A stretch of 30,907 nucleotides of DNA from positions 1-30,907 of the forward strand of contig CAMYBO010000003.1 of assembly GCA_947254045.1 (NCBI GenBank). The letters are read 5' to 3'. Positions 7,878 to 14,978 of this stretch are shown piece by piece (within the stretch, counting starts at the first letter, position 1; each line of letters starts with the position of its first letter). The notes beneath the pieces were generated by a model that was not told where the DNA came from, did not search any database, and saw only the letters and a list, made by a program, of their open reading frames with translations. The translations under genes and the position numbers were made by a program. The DNA is from an uncultured Granulicatella sp. (GTDB taxonomy: Bacteria > Bacillota > Bacilli > Lactobacillales > Aerococcaceae).

Positions 7878-8966
7878 ATGAAAAAGAAATGGTTTGGTAG
7901 TTTATTAGCTTCTATAGCTTTAGTAGCAGCATTAGCAAGTAGTCAAGCATTTGCTGCAACAAATGATGGTTGGGTTCAAAGTGGCAACCAATGGAATTTA
8001 TACCAAGAAGGTAAATTAGTAAAAGATGGCTGGGCTAAAGATAAAGGCACATGGTATTTCTTTGATAATAATGGTGTGATGCAAACTGGCTGGGTATTCA
8101 CTGGCGGAGCATGGTACTCTCTAAATGGAGATGGAGCAATGCGTACAGGTTGGTATCAAGAAGGAAATACATGGTACTATTTATCTGACCAAGGAGATAT
8201 GCAAACAGGTTGGACAAAAGTAGGAGATAAATGGTCTTATTTTGAATCAAATGGTTCAATGGTAGCAGATCAACCGGTGAAAGCAAACGATGGTCGTTCA
8301 TATGTCATTGGAAAAGATGGCTATATGTTAACAGACACTCCTTATCATCTAGTGTCAGAAATTTATCGCATGGGTGGCGATGAATACTTACTTCATAAAT
8401 CAAAAGACGGTGTCTATATTGCACAAAATGAATGGTATGTAGAAAGTAATGCTCGCTTAGGAACAGCAGGTTACGACTTATTAGATACATTAGTAGACCA
8501 TAAAGAACCAGGTGAAATGATTAATCCTGATTCAGTTGTTAAAGGATTACAACAATTTATGGATCGTTTCTACTTTGGTGAAAATGGGAAACGTGTAGAA
8601 AAATTACCAGAAATGTCTATTACTTCAACCATTAGTGTGAAAAATAATGAATTTGTCATCGATCATTTCAATCCACGTTTAGCCATTTTAGATCACTTTA
8701 CAATTGTGAATAATAAACTTTATGTATTAAAAAATCCTAATGAAGGTACATTACGTCCAGGTTACAAATTCTTGTTAGGACAAAGTTCAGAAAATGGCTA
8801 TAACTTACTTGTTTTAGCAAATGAACAAGGGGAAGTTATTTCTATGAAACGTTTATCGAAAGATGTTTCAGATTTTAACAAAAAAGATATGGTTGGTTTA
8901 GAAAACGACCGTATTATGATTGATATCAATCAAACAGATGACCAAATGGTTCGTATGTATCACTAA
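7878..8966 (+). CDS. Secreted protein with choline-binding-type repeats and an unrecognised C-terminal domain
   Basis: The 362-residue product begins with a signal peptide: KKK, a hydrophobic core at about residues 9-20, and likely cleavage after AFA at residue 26. Residues 30 to about 135 hold five repeats of 20-21 residues of the form GW-x4-G-x-WY-x4-G-x-M-x-TGW. This is the cell-wall/choline-binding (or glucan-binding) repeat that tethers proteins to choline-decorated teichoic acids. The remaining 220 or so residues (from about 140, SYVIGKDGYM) form a domain I do not recognise; no peptidase, amidase or lysozyme motif is apparent, so this may be an adhesin or sensor rather than a hydrolase. 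No sortase LPxTG is present. AGGGGAGAG precedes the ATG by seven bases. The gene is monocistronic between terminators. Confidence 0.8.
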   Translation: MKKKWFGSLLASIALVAALASSQAFAATNDGWVQSGNQWNLYQEGKLVKDGWAKDKGTWYFFDNNGVMQTGWVFTGGAWYSLNGDGAMRTGWYQEGNTWYYLSDQGDMQTGWTKVGDKWSYFESNGSMVADQPVKANDGRSYVIGKDGYMLTDTPYHLVSEIYRMGGDEYLLHKSKDGVYIAQNEWYVESNARLGTAGYDLLDTLVDHKEPGEMINPDSVVKGLQQFMDRFYFGENGKRVEKLPEMSITSTISVKNNEFVIDHFNPRLAILDHFTIVNNKLYVLKNPNEGTLRPGYKFLLGQSSENGYNLLVLANEQGEVISMKRLSKDVSDFNKKDMVGLENDRIMIDINQTDDQMVRMYH

Positions 8967-9022
8967 TTCTATGAGTTAATGGGTGTAGGATTAACCAAAA
9001 GAAAACCTTAACGAAGAAAAAA

Positions 9023-9056
9023 GCGAAATGAAGCAGAACTTCATTTCGCCTTTTTT
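9023..9056. terminator. Strong bidirectional terminator
   Basis: GCGAAATGAAG (9023-9033) pairs perfectly with CTTCATTTCGC (9039-9049) around CAGAA. Six T (9051-9056) follow on the plus strand and six T (complement of 9017-9022) on the minus strand. It serves both the repeat-protein gene and the convergent nucleoid-protein gene, whose stop codon overlaps the T-run. Confidence 0.92.
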
Positions 9057-10056
9057 ATGCATTGAATCGATTCATAATTGAGTCGATATTTTTAATTAAT
9101 ACGGAAATAGATCCGTCTGGATTGTTAATAAATTCCACCATTTCTTTGTTTTTGTAAATGTCACTTGGAATGGTGATTTCAATTCCATTATCGAGTTTGA
9201 ATTTTTGTTTACTATATTTCTTCTCGTATTTTGGCACATTTGTAACAGGAATTTTTTCTGGAATTTTTTCAGTTGCAATGGCTTGGTAAGCCGCTTCTTT
9301 TGCGAGTGGTTTGTCTTTGAAGACTGTATCGAAAATCATTCCTGCATCAATCTCATCACTTTCTTCTAATTGTGTTAAGATGGCTTGTTGTGTCGTTGCA
9401 AGAGCCAAATAATTTTCTTCATCGTATTTTTTAGCAACATGAGTGACAGTCTTTTTAATTTCTTTGATTTGTTCCTGTGTGCTTGTTGGAGGTGTGATTT
9501 CTAAAAACTGCTCAGAAAAATACGGAATTTTTTTGCCTTCTACAATATATTTTCGTTCGATTAATTGATACTGTCCATTACTTGTATCCACAATGAAGGC
9601 TTCTGATAATTTTTGAGAAGGATTTGGTAAAATCGCATGATTTTGTAGCACTGTATTTAATACTTGATCATCTTCATAATCTAAAAAATGTGTATATTTA
9701 GAGCTGTAGTCTAAACGCAAAATCGCAAAGAAATTTCCACCTTGATCATTGATTCCTGTTGCAAAGACATAATCAGCAGCAGGGATATCTTCTGCTGGTG
9801 CGATGATTTCATATAATTTATGAGCTAGTTGTTGTGTTTTTTCAATAAAAGGAACGCTGTCATCTGCTAAAAATCCTAGTAGTGGTTCTTCTGGAGGTAA
9901 GACACCATGACGGGGATCGCTTTTTAATGTTTTTTCAATTATTTTTGTAAAATATTCTGTAATATAGGGATTCGATAAAGGTAATTCTTTTTGGGATAAC
10001 AGTAAGTTTCCGCTATTTTTATCGAAAATGTGTAAATAAGCTTGGTGTAAAATCAT
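9055..10056 (-). CDS. Nucleoid-associated protein of the NdpA/YejK (37-kDa) family
   Basis: The 333-residue protein matches the pattern of the nucleoid-associated NA37 family. It starts ILHQAYLHIFDKNSG, has a central LRLDYSSKYTH segment, and ends with the typical FKLDNGIEITIPSDIY...NPDGSISVLIKNI block. Family members such as E. coli YejK bind the nucleoid; their role in Firmicutes is poorly known. There is no signal peptide or membrane segment, so it is cytoplasmic. AAGGAG lies seven bases before the ATG. It is transcribed divergently from ogt and ends at a shared bidirectional terminator. Confidence 0.8.
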   Translation of the reverse strand: MILHQAYLHIFDKNSGNLLLSQKELPLSNPYITEYFTKIIEKTLKSDPRHGVLPPEEPLLGFLADDSVPFIEKTQQLAHKLYEIIAPAEDIPAADYVFATGINDQGGNFFAILRLDYSSKYTHFLDYEDDQVLNTVLQNHAILPNPSQKLSEAFIVDTSNGQYQLIERKYIVEGKKIPYFSEQFLEITPPTSTQEQIKEIKKTVTHVAKKYDEENYLALATTQQAILTQLEESDEIDAGMIFDTVFKDKPLAKEAAYQAIATEKIPEKIPVTNVPKYEKKYSKQKFKLDNGIEITIPSDIYKNKEMVEFINNPDGSISVLIKNIDSIMNRFNA

Positions 10057-10119
10057 AAGAACTCCTTAAAAATATTATTGATACAAACATACCACTTCTT
10101 TTTTTGTAAGTAAATGGAG

Positions 10120-10125
10120 TATACT
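10120..10125 (+). promoter_or_regulatory. Possible -10 element of the ogt operon
   Basis: TATACT lies 32 bases before the GTG start of ogt. The -35 region is only T-rich (around 10097-10102), so the call is weak. Confidence 0.35.
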
Positions 10126-10156
10126 AATTTTATTCTGAGGGATGGGAGGTTGAGAA

Positions 10157-10648
10157 GTGTTTGAAAGTAGAATGCATTCGCCTCTAGGCGAAGTTCGTTT
10201 AAGAAGTGATGGCGAGTCTTTAATAGGATTATGGTTTGTAGGACAAGTCAATGATGCTAGGGAAATTAGTGATTTTGAGATACAAAATGATTTACCGATT
10301 TTTGGGCTAGTTGAAAGTTGGTTAGAAAGTTATTTTTCTGGAAAACAAACTTCGATAACGATTCCGTTGAAACCTAAGGGAACTATTTTTCAGCAAAGAG
10401 TTTGGCAAATTTTGCAAGAAATTCCTTATGGAGAAACGATGACTTATGGAGAAATTGCGCAGAGAATCGCAAAAGAAAAAGGAGTCGAAACTTTTTCTGC
10501 TCAAGCAGTAGGACAAGCTGTTGGAAAAAATCCAATCAGTATTCTCATTCCATGCCATCGAGTGCTCGGGAAAAATGGTGCATTAACCGGATATGCCGGT
10601 GGAGTTCATAGAAAAGAACAATTGTTACAGTTAGAAAGGGAAAAATAA
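10157..10648 (+). CDS. ogt: Methylated-DNA--protein-cysteine methyltransferase
   Basis: This suicide DNA-repair protein removes alkyl groups from O6-alkylguanine. The 163-residue protein holds the active-site motif PCHRV with the acceptor Cys at residue 133, preceded by the DNA-binding helix AVGQAVGKNPISI and followed by GYAGG. The N-terminal SPLGEVRL is typical of Ogt. The GTG start is chosen because GGGAGG ends seven bases upstream; an in-frame ATG at 10172 would remove five residues and has no comparable site. The next gene starts directly after its stop codon, so the two are translationally linked. Confidence 0.93.
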   Translation: MFESRMHSPLGEVRLRSDGESLIGLWFVGQVNDAREISDFEIQNDLPIFGLVESWLESYFSGKQTSITIPLKPKGTIFQQRVWQILQEIPYGETMTYGEIAQRIAKEKGVETFSAQAVGQAVGKNPISILIPCHRVLGKNGALTGYAGGVHRKEQLLQLEREK

Positions 10649-11593
10649 ATGGTATTAAAAGGAATTAAGATGATATTAGCGGCATTTGGTTCATTATTAG
10701 TGGCACAATATTTTGGATTGTCGTCTGCTTCGGTAGCGTCGATTATTGCAATTTTAAGTGTTGGAAATACGAAAAAGTCCTCTATTGTAATAGCTTGGAA
10801 ACGTATAGTGGCTATGTTGTTAGCTTTAACAGTAGCTGTTTGTGTCTTTTTAGTGATGGGACATTCTACCATTAGTTTTGGAGTGTATTTAATCATTTAT
10901 ATTCCTCTTGCATTTTTATTAAAAGCAGAAGCAGGGATTGCTCCAAGTTCAGTGTTAGCTATTCACCTTTGGTTAAGTCAGACAATCACGAATGAGTTAT
11001 TACTAAATGAGGCTTTGTTAATGCTTGTTGGAACTGGAGTAGCTCTTTTGTTAAATTGGCATATGCCTAGCTATCAACAAGATATTGAAGATAAAAGACA
11101 AGAAATTGAAGATAAATTAAAAGATATTTTAAGAAAAATGGCATACTTTTTACGAATGGGAAATGGAACAAATGATGCAAAACTCATTATTGAAGCAAAA
11201 GAAAAGTTAGCCCAGGCGCAAAAACTTTTATTTATTGAAAGTGAAAATCAGTTATTTAGTCAATTTAATAAAGATTTATGTTATTTTGAAATGCGAGCGG
11301 AACAAATACAGTTATTAGAAGTGATGGCTAAAAATTTAAATGATTTTCATTGTCCGGCTAGAGAGGCTGAGTTGTTAGCAGAAATGTTTGATTCAACAGC
11401 AGAACAATTGCACGTAACGAATACGGGGTTAAATTTAATGGAGGAGATTCAAGATTATATTGATGAATTTAGAAACTTAGACTTACCAAAAACGAGAGAT
11501 GAATTTGAATATCGTGCGACATTATTCCAGTTATTAAGGGATTTACAACGATTTATTGACCTTAAAGTATGTTATTTTAGAGATCATCATTAA
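10649..11593 (+). CDS. Aromatic acid exporter family (ArAE-type) membrane protein
   Basis: The 314-residue protein has an N-terminal membrane domain (about residues 1-140) with several hydrophobic helices and motifs such as SVASIIAILSVGNTKKSS and WKRIVAMLLALTV. A cytoplasmic, helical, charged domain follows (about 145-314, with repeated IEDKRQEIEDKLKDILRKM). This is the layout of the DUF939/aromatic-acid-exporter proteins common in Firmicutes. Transport of aromatic acids is inferred from distant homologues and no substrate is known. The ATG directly abuts the ogt stop codon with zero spacing. No terminator is evident before the rplK promoter. Confidence 0.75.
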   Translation: MVLKGIKMILAAFGSLLVAQYFGLSSASVASIIAILSVGNTKKSSIVIAWKRIVAMLLALTVAVCVFLVMGHSTISFGVYLIIYIPLAFLLKAEAGIAPSSVLAIHLWLSQTITNELLLNEALLMLVGTGVALLLNWHMPSYQQDIEDKRQEIEDKLKDILRKMAYFLRMGNGTNDAKLIIEAKEKLAQAQKLLFIESENQLFSQFNKDLCYFEMRAEQIQLLEVMAKNLNDFHCPAREAELLAEMFDSTAEQLHVTNTGLNLMEEIQDYIDEFRNLDLPKTRDEFEYRATLFQLLRDLQRFIDLKVCYFRDHH

Positions 11594-11630
11594 TTTGGAG
11601 AAAAATATATCGAAAAAGTTGCAAAATAGC

Positions 11631-11659
11631 TTGCATTTCACAAGAATTCTTGCTAGAAT
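11631..11659 (+). promoter_or_regulatory. Promoter of the rplK-rplA operon
   Basis: TTGCAT (11631-11636), a 17-base spacer and an extended -10 TGCTAGAAT (-10 hexamer 11654-11659) make a strong sigma-A promoter. The transcript would start near 11666 and have a leader of about 90 bases. Confidence 0.85.
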
Positions 11660-11691
11660 ATCAAGGTGCATTTGTATGCACTGGAACAAAA

Positions 11692-11728
11692 CGTGGGAGG
11701 AGAAATCTTCATCTCCATTTAAACCACG
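11692..11728 (+). promoter_or_regulatory. Probable L1-binding operator in the rplK leader
   Basis: CGTGG (11692-11696) pairs with CCACG (11724-11728). Above it an inner helix GGAGA (11699-11703)/TCTCC (11712-11716) is offset by an asymmetric ATTTAAA (11717-11723) on the 3' side. Two helices with a one-sided internal loop is how the L1-binding site of 23S rRNA and L1-regulated mRNAs is built. A second copy of the motif precedes rplA. Autogenous repression by L1 is inferred. Confidence 0.6.
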
Positions 11729-11756
11729 CGCGAAACAATCAAGGAGGTAATGTCTC

Positions 11757-12182
11757 GTGGCTAAAAAAGTTGTAAAACTAGTTAAATTACAAATTCCTGC
11801 AGGTAAAGCTACACCAGCTCCACCAGTAGGTCCAGCTTTAGGTCAAGCACAAGTTAACATCATGGGCTTCTGTAAAGAGTTCAACGCTCGTACAGCAGAT
11901 CAAGCTGGTTTAATCATTCCGGTAGTGATTTCAGTATATGAAGACCGTTCATTCGACTTCATCTGTAAAACACCACCAGCAGCAGTATTATTAAAGAAAG
12001 CTGCTAAAGTAGAAAAAGGTTCAGGCGAACCAAACAAGAAAAAAGTTGCTACTGTAACTCGTGATCAAGTTAGAGAAATTGCTGAATTAAAAGCACCTGA
12101 CTTAAATGCAGCAGATGTTGAAGCTGCAATGCGCATGGTCGAAGGTACAGCCCGTTCAATGGGATTTGTAGTAGAAGGCTAA
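11757..12182 (+). CDS. rplK: 50S ribosomal protein L11
   Basis: L11 binds 23S rRNA at the GTPase-associated centre. The 141-residue protein is standard length. It has the N-terminal KLQIPAGKATPAPPVGPALG proline-rich motif and the C-terminal rRNA-binding domain ending GTARSMGFVVEG. The start is GTG at 11757, nine bases after AGGAGG; an upstream ATG at 11750 opens only a four-codon frame overlapping this start. rplA follows after 100 bases holding a second L1-type operator. Confidence 0.98.
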   Translation: MAKKVVKLVKLQIPAGKATPAPPVGPALGQAQVNIMGFCKEFNARTADQAGLIIPVVISVYEDRSFDFICKTPPAAVLLKKAAKVEKGSGEPNKKKVATVTRDQVREIAELKAPDLNAADVEAAMRMVEGTARSMGFVVEG

Positions 12183-12199
12183 CAAACATGCAGCTTCCA

Positions 12200-12262
12200 A
12201 AAGTCCCTAACACGAGTGTTTCACTCATGGACTTTGTGGGAGGTAGAACCGTTAAAACCACA
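12200..12262 (+). promoter_or_regulatory. Intergenic hairpin plus second L1-type operator before rplA
   Basis: AAAGTCC (12200-12206) pairs with GGACTTT (12229-12235), with GAGTG/CACTC (12214-12218/12222-12226) at the tip. Directly after, TGTGG (12235-12239) pairs with CCACA (12258-12262), enclosing GGT-AGA-ACC (12242-12250) and a one-sided GTTAAAA (12251-12257). This repeats the architecture of the rplK leader site: GTGGGAGG before the inner helix, TTnAAACCAC after it, and a different but still paired inner helix. A role as L1 operator is inferred. Confidence 0.6.
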
Positions 12263-12282
12263 CATTAGGAGGAAATTATACA

Positions 12283-12972
12283 ATGGCAAAGAAAAGCAAA
12301 AAATATTTAGAAGCCGCTAAAAAAATCGATTCTTCAAAAGCTTATTCAGTTCAAGAAGCAATCGCATTAACAAAAGAAGCAGACTTCGCTAAATTTGATG
12401 CATCTGTAGAAGTTGCATATCGTTTAGGATTAGATCCAAAGAAAGCTGACCAACAATTACGTGGAGCAGTAGTTCTTCCAAACGGAACTGGTAAAACTCA
12501 ACGTGTATTAGTATTCGCAAAAGGTGAAAAAGCTAAAGAAGCTGAAGCAGCTGGCGCAGACTACGTTGGTGATAGCGAATTAGCTCAAAAAATCCAAGGT
12601 GGATGGTTTGAGTTTGACGTTATCGTAGCTACACCTGACATGATGGGTGAAGTTGGTCGTTTAGGTCGTGTATTAGGACCTAAAGGTTTAATGCCAAACC
12701 CTAAAACAGGTACTGTTACAATGGACGTAACTAAAGCTGTTGAAGAAATCAAAGCTGGTAAAGTAACTTACCGTGTTGACAAAGCTGGTAACATCCACGT
12801 TCCAATCGGTAAAGTTTCATTCGAAAACGAAAAATTAGTAGAAAACTTCAAAACAATTCACGAAACATTATTACGTATCAAACCTGCTACAGTTAAAGGT
12901 CAATATATACGTAACGTTTCTGTAACTACTACTTTTGGCCCTGGGGTTAAAGTAGACGTAGCTTCTCTATAA
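12283..12972 (+). CDS. rplA: 50S ribosomal protein L1
   Basis: L1 forms the mobile L1 stalk next to the ribosomal E site and in many bacteria represses its own operon. The 229-residue length is standard. The signature LGRVLGPKGLMPNPKTGTVT and the closing VKGQYIRNVSVTTTFGPGVKVD block are both present. AGGAGG lies about eight bases before the ATG. It ends the rplK operon at a good terminator. In many bacteria rplJ-rplL follow directly, but here they are 11.6 kb downstream. Confidence 0.98.
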   Translation: MAKKSKKYLEAAKKIDSSKAYSVQEAIALTKEADFAKFDASVEVAYRLGLDPKKADQQLRGAVVLPNGTGKTQRVLVFAKGEKAKEAEAAGADYVGDSELAQKIQGGWFEFDVIVATPDMMGEVGRLGRVLGPKGLMPNPKTGTVTMDVTKAVEEIKAGKVTYRVDKAGNIHVPIGKVSFENEKLVENFKTIHETLLRIKPATVKGQYIRNVSVTTTFGPGVKVDVASL

Positions 12973-12986
12973 TTTTAACAATAAGA

Positions 12987-13015
12987 AAAGAGTCGAGTTG
13001 TCTCGGCTCTTTTTT
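12987..13015 (+). terminator. Terminator of rplK-rplA
   Basis: AAAGAGTCGAG (12987-12997) pairs with CTCGGCTCTTT (13002-13012), with one G-T pair and a TTGT loop. The distal arm runs into six T ending at 13015. Confidence 0.88.
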
Positions 13016-13018
13016 GTG

Positions 13019-13115
13019 TTTATAGAAAGTACTTCCTGATATAGTAGCTGAAGACGGCAGCAGCCTCGCTAGGCGAGTCTCATAGCTGAATGCTACTATG
13101 CGAAGCCTTTTTATT
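13019..13115 (+). repeat. Structured intergenic repeat, copy A
   Basis: This stretch matches copy B (17465-17551) in the same orientation. Shared blocks are TTTATAGAAAG, GACG, AGCAGCCTCGC, GCGAGTCTCAT and GCTACTATG with GAAG and a T-rich end. It folds with an outer stem ATAGTAGC (13041-13048)/GCTACTAT (13092-13099) and an inner hairpin CTCGC (13065-13069)/GCGAG (13073-13077). Copy A carries 8 extra bases (AGCTGAAT) relative to copy B. It lies directly behind the rplA terminator T-run and before the 3' end of murR. It resembles no known family to me. Confidence 0.75.
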
Positions 13116-13122
13116 TTTTGCA

Positions 13123-13929
13123 CTAATCTTCTCTTAATGGATGAGTCATCTGGTAACTTTTTTCTAGATTTTGGAAATGACGATGTTCTTCTTTTTGAAG
13201 TAAAGCAAGATATAAAATGTCAATTAAGAAAAATGAATCGTTACGGCTTGTAATGGCAGATGAACGAATAGTATTTTCGTGTCTTGGAATTTTTAGTTGA
13301 TAAGTACTTAAAGTATCTAGTTGCTGGTTACCAATTCCTGTAATGGATAAAGTTGGAATAGATAATTCCTTTGCGATTTTAAAAGCGGTAATAACTTCCT
13401 TTGTATTAGAAGAATAACTTATACCAATAATAAAATCTTGGTTTGTTGCACCACTCAGACTAGCAAGTTGGATATGAGGATCTGTATGGTAAATGATATT
13501 TTTGCCGATTCTACTTAATTTGAAATACAAGTCATTACAAACCATTCCTGAAGCGCCAACTCCGAACATATAAATTCTTCTTGAAGAATGGATTTGTTGA
13601 ACAATCGTTTCTAGTAGTTCGTCATTGAGGAGTTCCAATGTCATTTCATAAGAACGCGTAATTGTATGAAATAATTTGGACTGAATCGTTTTAATAGTAT
13701 CGTGACTATCTAATTGTGCATCGATAGGTTGAGCATTTTGTTGAGCAAGAACTACTTTGAAGCGGGAATAGGATGTGTATCCAATTTTTTTAATATATTT
13801 ACTTATTGATGAAGAAGAAACGCCAATAAGGTTTGCTAAGTCATGAATGCTTGAAGATAGGACAGTAGAAATATTTTGTTCGATATAGCTAGCGATTTTT
13901 TTATCGGTTTCTGTTAAAAAGTCTTTCAT
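13123..13929 (-). CDS. murR: RpiR-family transcriptional regulator of MurNAc use (MurR-like)
   Basis: The 268-residue protein has an N-terminal RpiR helix-turn-helix domain (about residues 1-75, with SIHDLANLIGVSSSSISKYI as recognition helix region). A sugar-phosphate-binding SIS domain follows (about 110-245, including RIYMFGVGASGMV and IIGISYSSNTKEVI). Divergent position next to murQ-murP-mupG indicates it controls them, with MurNAc6P the likely effector as for known MurR. AGGAGG lies upstream of the ATG. Its promoter overlaps the predicted operator shared with murQ. Confidence 0.88.
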   Translation of the reverse strand: MKDFLTETDKKIASYIEQNISTVLSSSIHDLANLIGVSSSSISKYIKKIGYTSYSRFKVVLAQQNAQPIDAQLDSHDTIKTIQSKLFHTITRSYEMTLELLNDELLETIVQQIHSSRRIYMFGVGASGMVCNDLYFKLSRIGKNIIYHTDPHIQLASLSGATNQDFIIGISYSSNTKEVITAFKIAKELSIPTLSITGIGNQQLDTLSTYQLKIPRHENTIRSSAITSRNDSFFLIDILYLALLQKEEHRHFQNLEKSYQMTHPLRED

Positions 13930-13947
13930 CGTTTTTGAACCTCCTTG

Positions 13948-14010
13948 TTGGAAATTTTATTTCTAAATTTATTATACTATATTGAAATAAAAATTACAAA
14001 AGAGTATAAT
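13948..14010. promoter_or_regulatory. Divergent murR/murQ promoters with inverted-repeat operator
   Basis: TTGGAAATTTTATTTC (13948-13963) and GAAATAAAAATTACAA (13984-13999) form an inverted repeat matching at 14 of 16 positions across a 20-base gap. The murQ promoter is TTGAAA (13982-13987), 17 bases, TATAAT (14005-14010). The murR promoter on the minus strand has its -10 TATAAT at 13976-13971 and -35 TTGTAA at 13999-13994. The arms overlap both promoters, as expected for a MurR operator repressing both directions. Confidence 0.75.
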
Positions 14011-14069
14011 GAAATCAGAAAAAGCGATTACAAGTCATCTGAGAAAGAAATAGAGATGGAGGTGAAGTT

Positions 14070-14966
14070 ATGGAAAATATTTCAAAATTAATGACGGAAC
14101 AATCAAATGTAAGAAGCAATAATATAGAAACACAATCTGTAAAAGATATTTTAATATATATGAATGATGAAAATCAGATGATTACAAACGCTATCGAAAA
14201 ATGTATTCCTTCTATCGAGCAAGTAACGAACGCAGTTATTGAAAGCTTCGAGAGAGGTGGGCGACTCATCTATATCGGAGCGGGTACTTCAGGAAGACTA
14301 GGAGTACTAGATGCAAGTGAGTGTCCTCCAACGTTTGGAGTTTCTCCAGAAATGGTCGTTGGGTTAATTGCTGGTGGAGATACAGCGTTGAGAAATGCTA
14401 TAGAAGGAGCGGAAGATGATGAAGAGTTAGCTCAAAAACAATTAGAAACAATTCATCTTTCAGCAGAAGATGTTGTAATTGGAATTAGTGCAAGTGGCAG
14501 AACGCCTTATGTTGTTTCTGGATTAATTTATGCCAGCAAAAAAGGTTGTTTTACAGGAGCAATTTCTAATTCTCCTCAATCGAAAATTAGTCAAGTTGCT
14601 ACAGTAGGGATTGAAGCTATTACTGGTCCAGAAGTTGTGACAGGTTCAACGAGAATGAAGGCAGGTACTGCTCAAAAAATTATATTAAATATGATTACAA
14701 CAACAGCAATGATTCGTATTGGTAAAATTTTTAAAGGATATATGGTCGATGTTCAACCAACAAATCAGAAATTAAAACAACGAGCAGCTACTATTTTGGA
14801 AAAAGTAACAGGAATTGAAAAAGAAGAGGCTGTTCTGAAATTAGAATCAACTGATTATGATTTGAAAGTGGCAATATTATCGCAATTACACGGTATAACA
14901 CCTGAAGAAGCCATAAACTTATTAAAAGAAAATCATATGAACATTGTAAAAACGATGAAAAAATAA
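14070..14966 (+). CDS. murQ: N-acetylmuramic acid 6-phosphate etherase
   Basis: MurQ cleaves the lactyl ether of MurNAc6P to give GlcNAc6P and D-lactate in the cytoplasm. The 298-residue protein has the SIS-domain motif IGAGTSGRLGVLDASECPPT with the catalytic Glu at about residue 84, a second acidic residue in EGAEDD (about 115), and the signature GSTRMKAGTAQKIILNM. GGAGGTG precedes the ATG. It is first in the murQ-murP-mupG operon, 12 bases before murP. Confidence 0.96.
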   Translation: MENISKLMTEQSNVRSNNIETQSVKDILIYMNDENQMITNAIEKCIPSIEQVTNAVIESFERGGRLIYIGAGTSGRLGVLDASECPPTFGVSPEMVVGLIAGGDTALRNAIEGAEDDEELAQKQLETIHLSAEDVVIGISASGRTPYVVSGLIYASKKGCFTGAISNSPQSKISQVATVGIEAITGPEVVTGSTRMKAGTAQKIILNMITTTAMIRIGKIFKGYMVDVQPTNQKLKQRAATILEKVTGIEKEEAVLKLESTDYDLKVAILSQLHGITPEEAINLLKENHMNIVKTMKK

Positions 14967-14978
14967 GGAGGTAATTTT

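Noticed and set aside
10172..10648. Shorter Ogt starting at ATG 10172.
   Set aside because: The GTG at 10157 has GGGAGG at ideal spacing, whereas the ATG has none.
13065..13077. CRISPR-like reading of the palindromic CTCGC/GCGAG elements.
   Set aside because: Only two copies exist, 4.4 kb apart, with no regular spacers and no cas genes.
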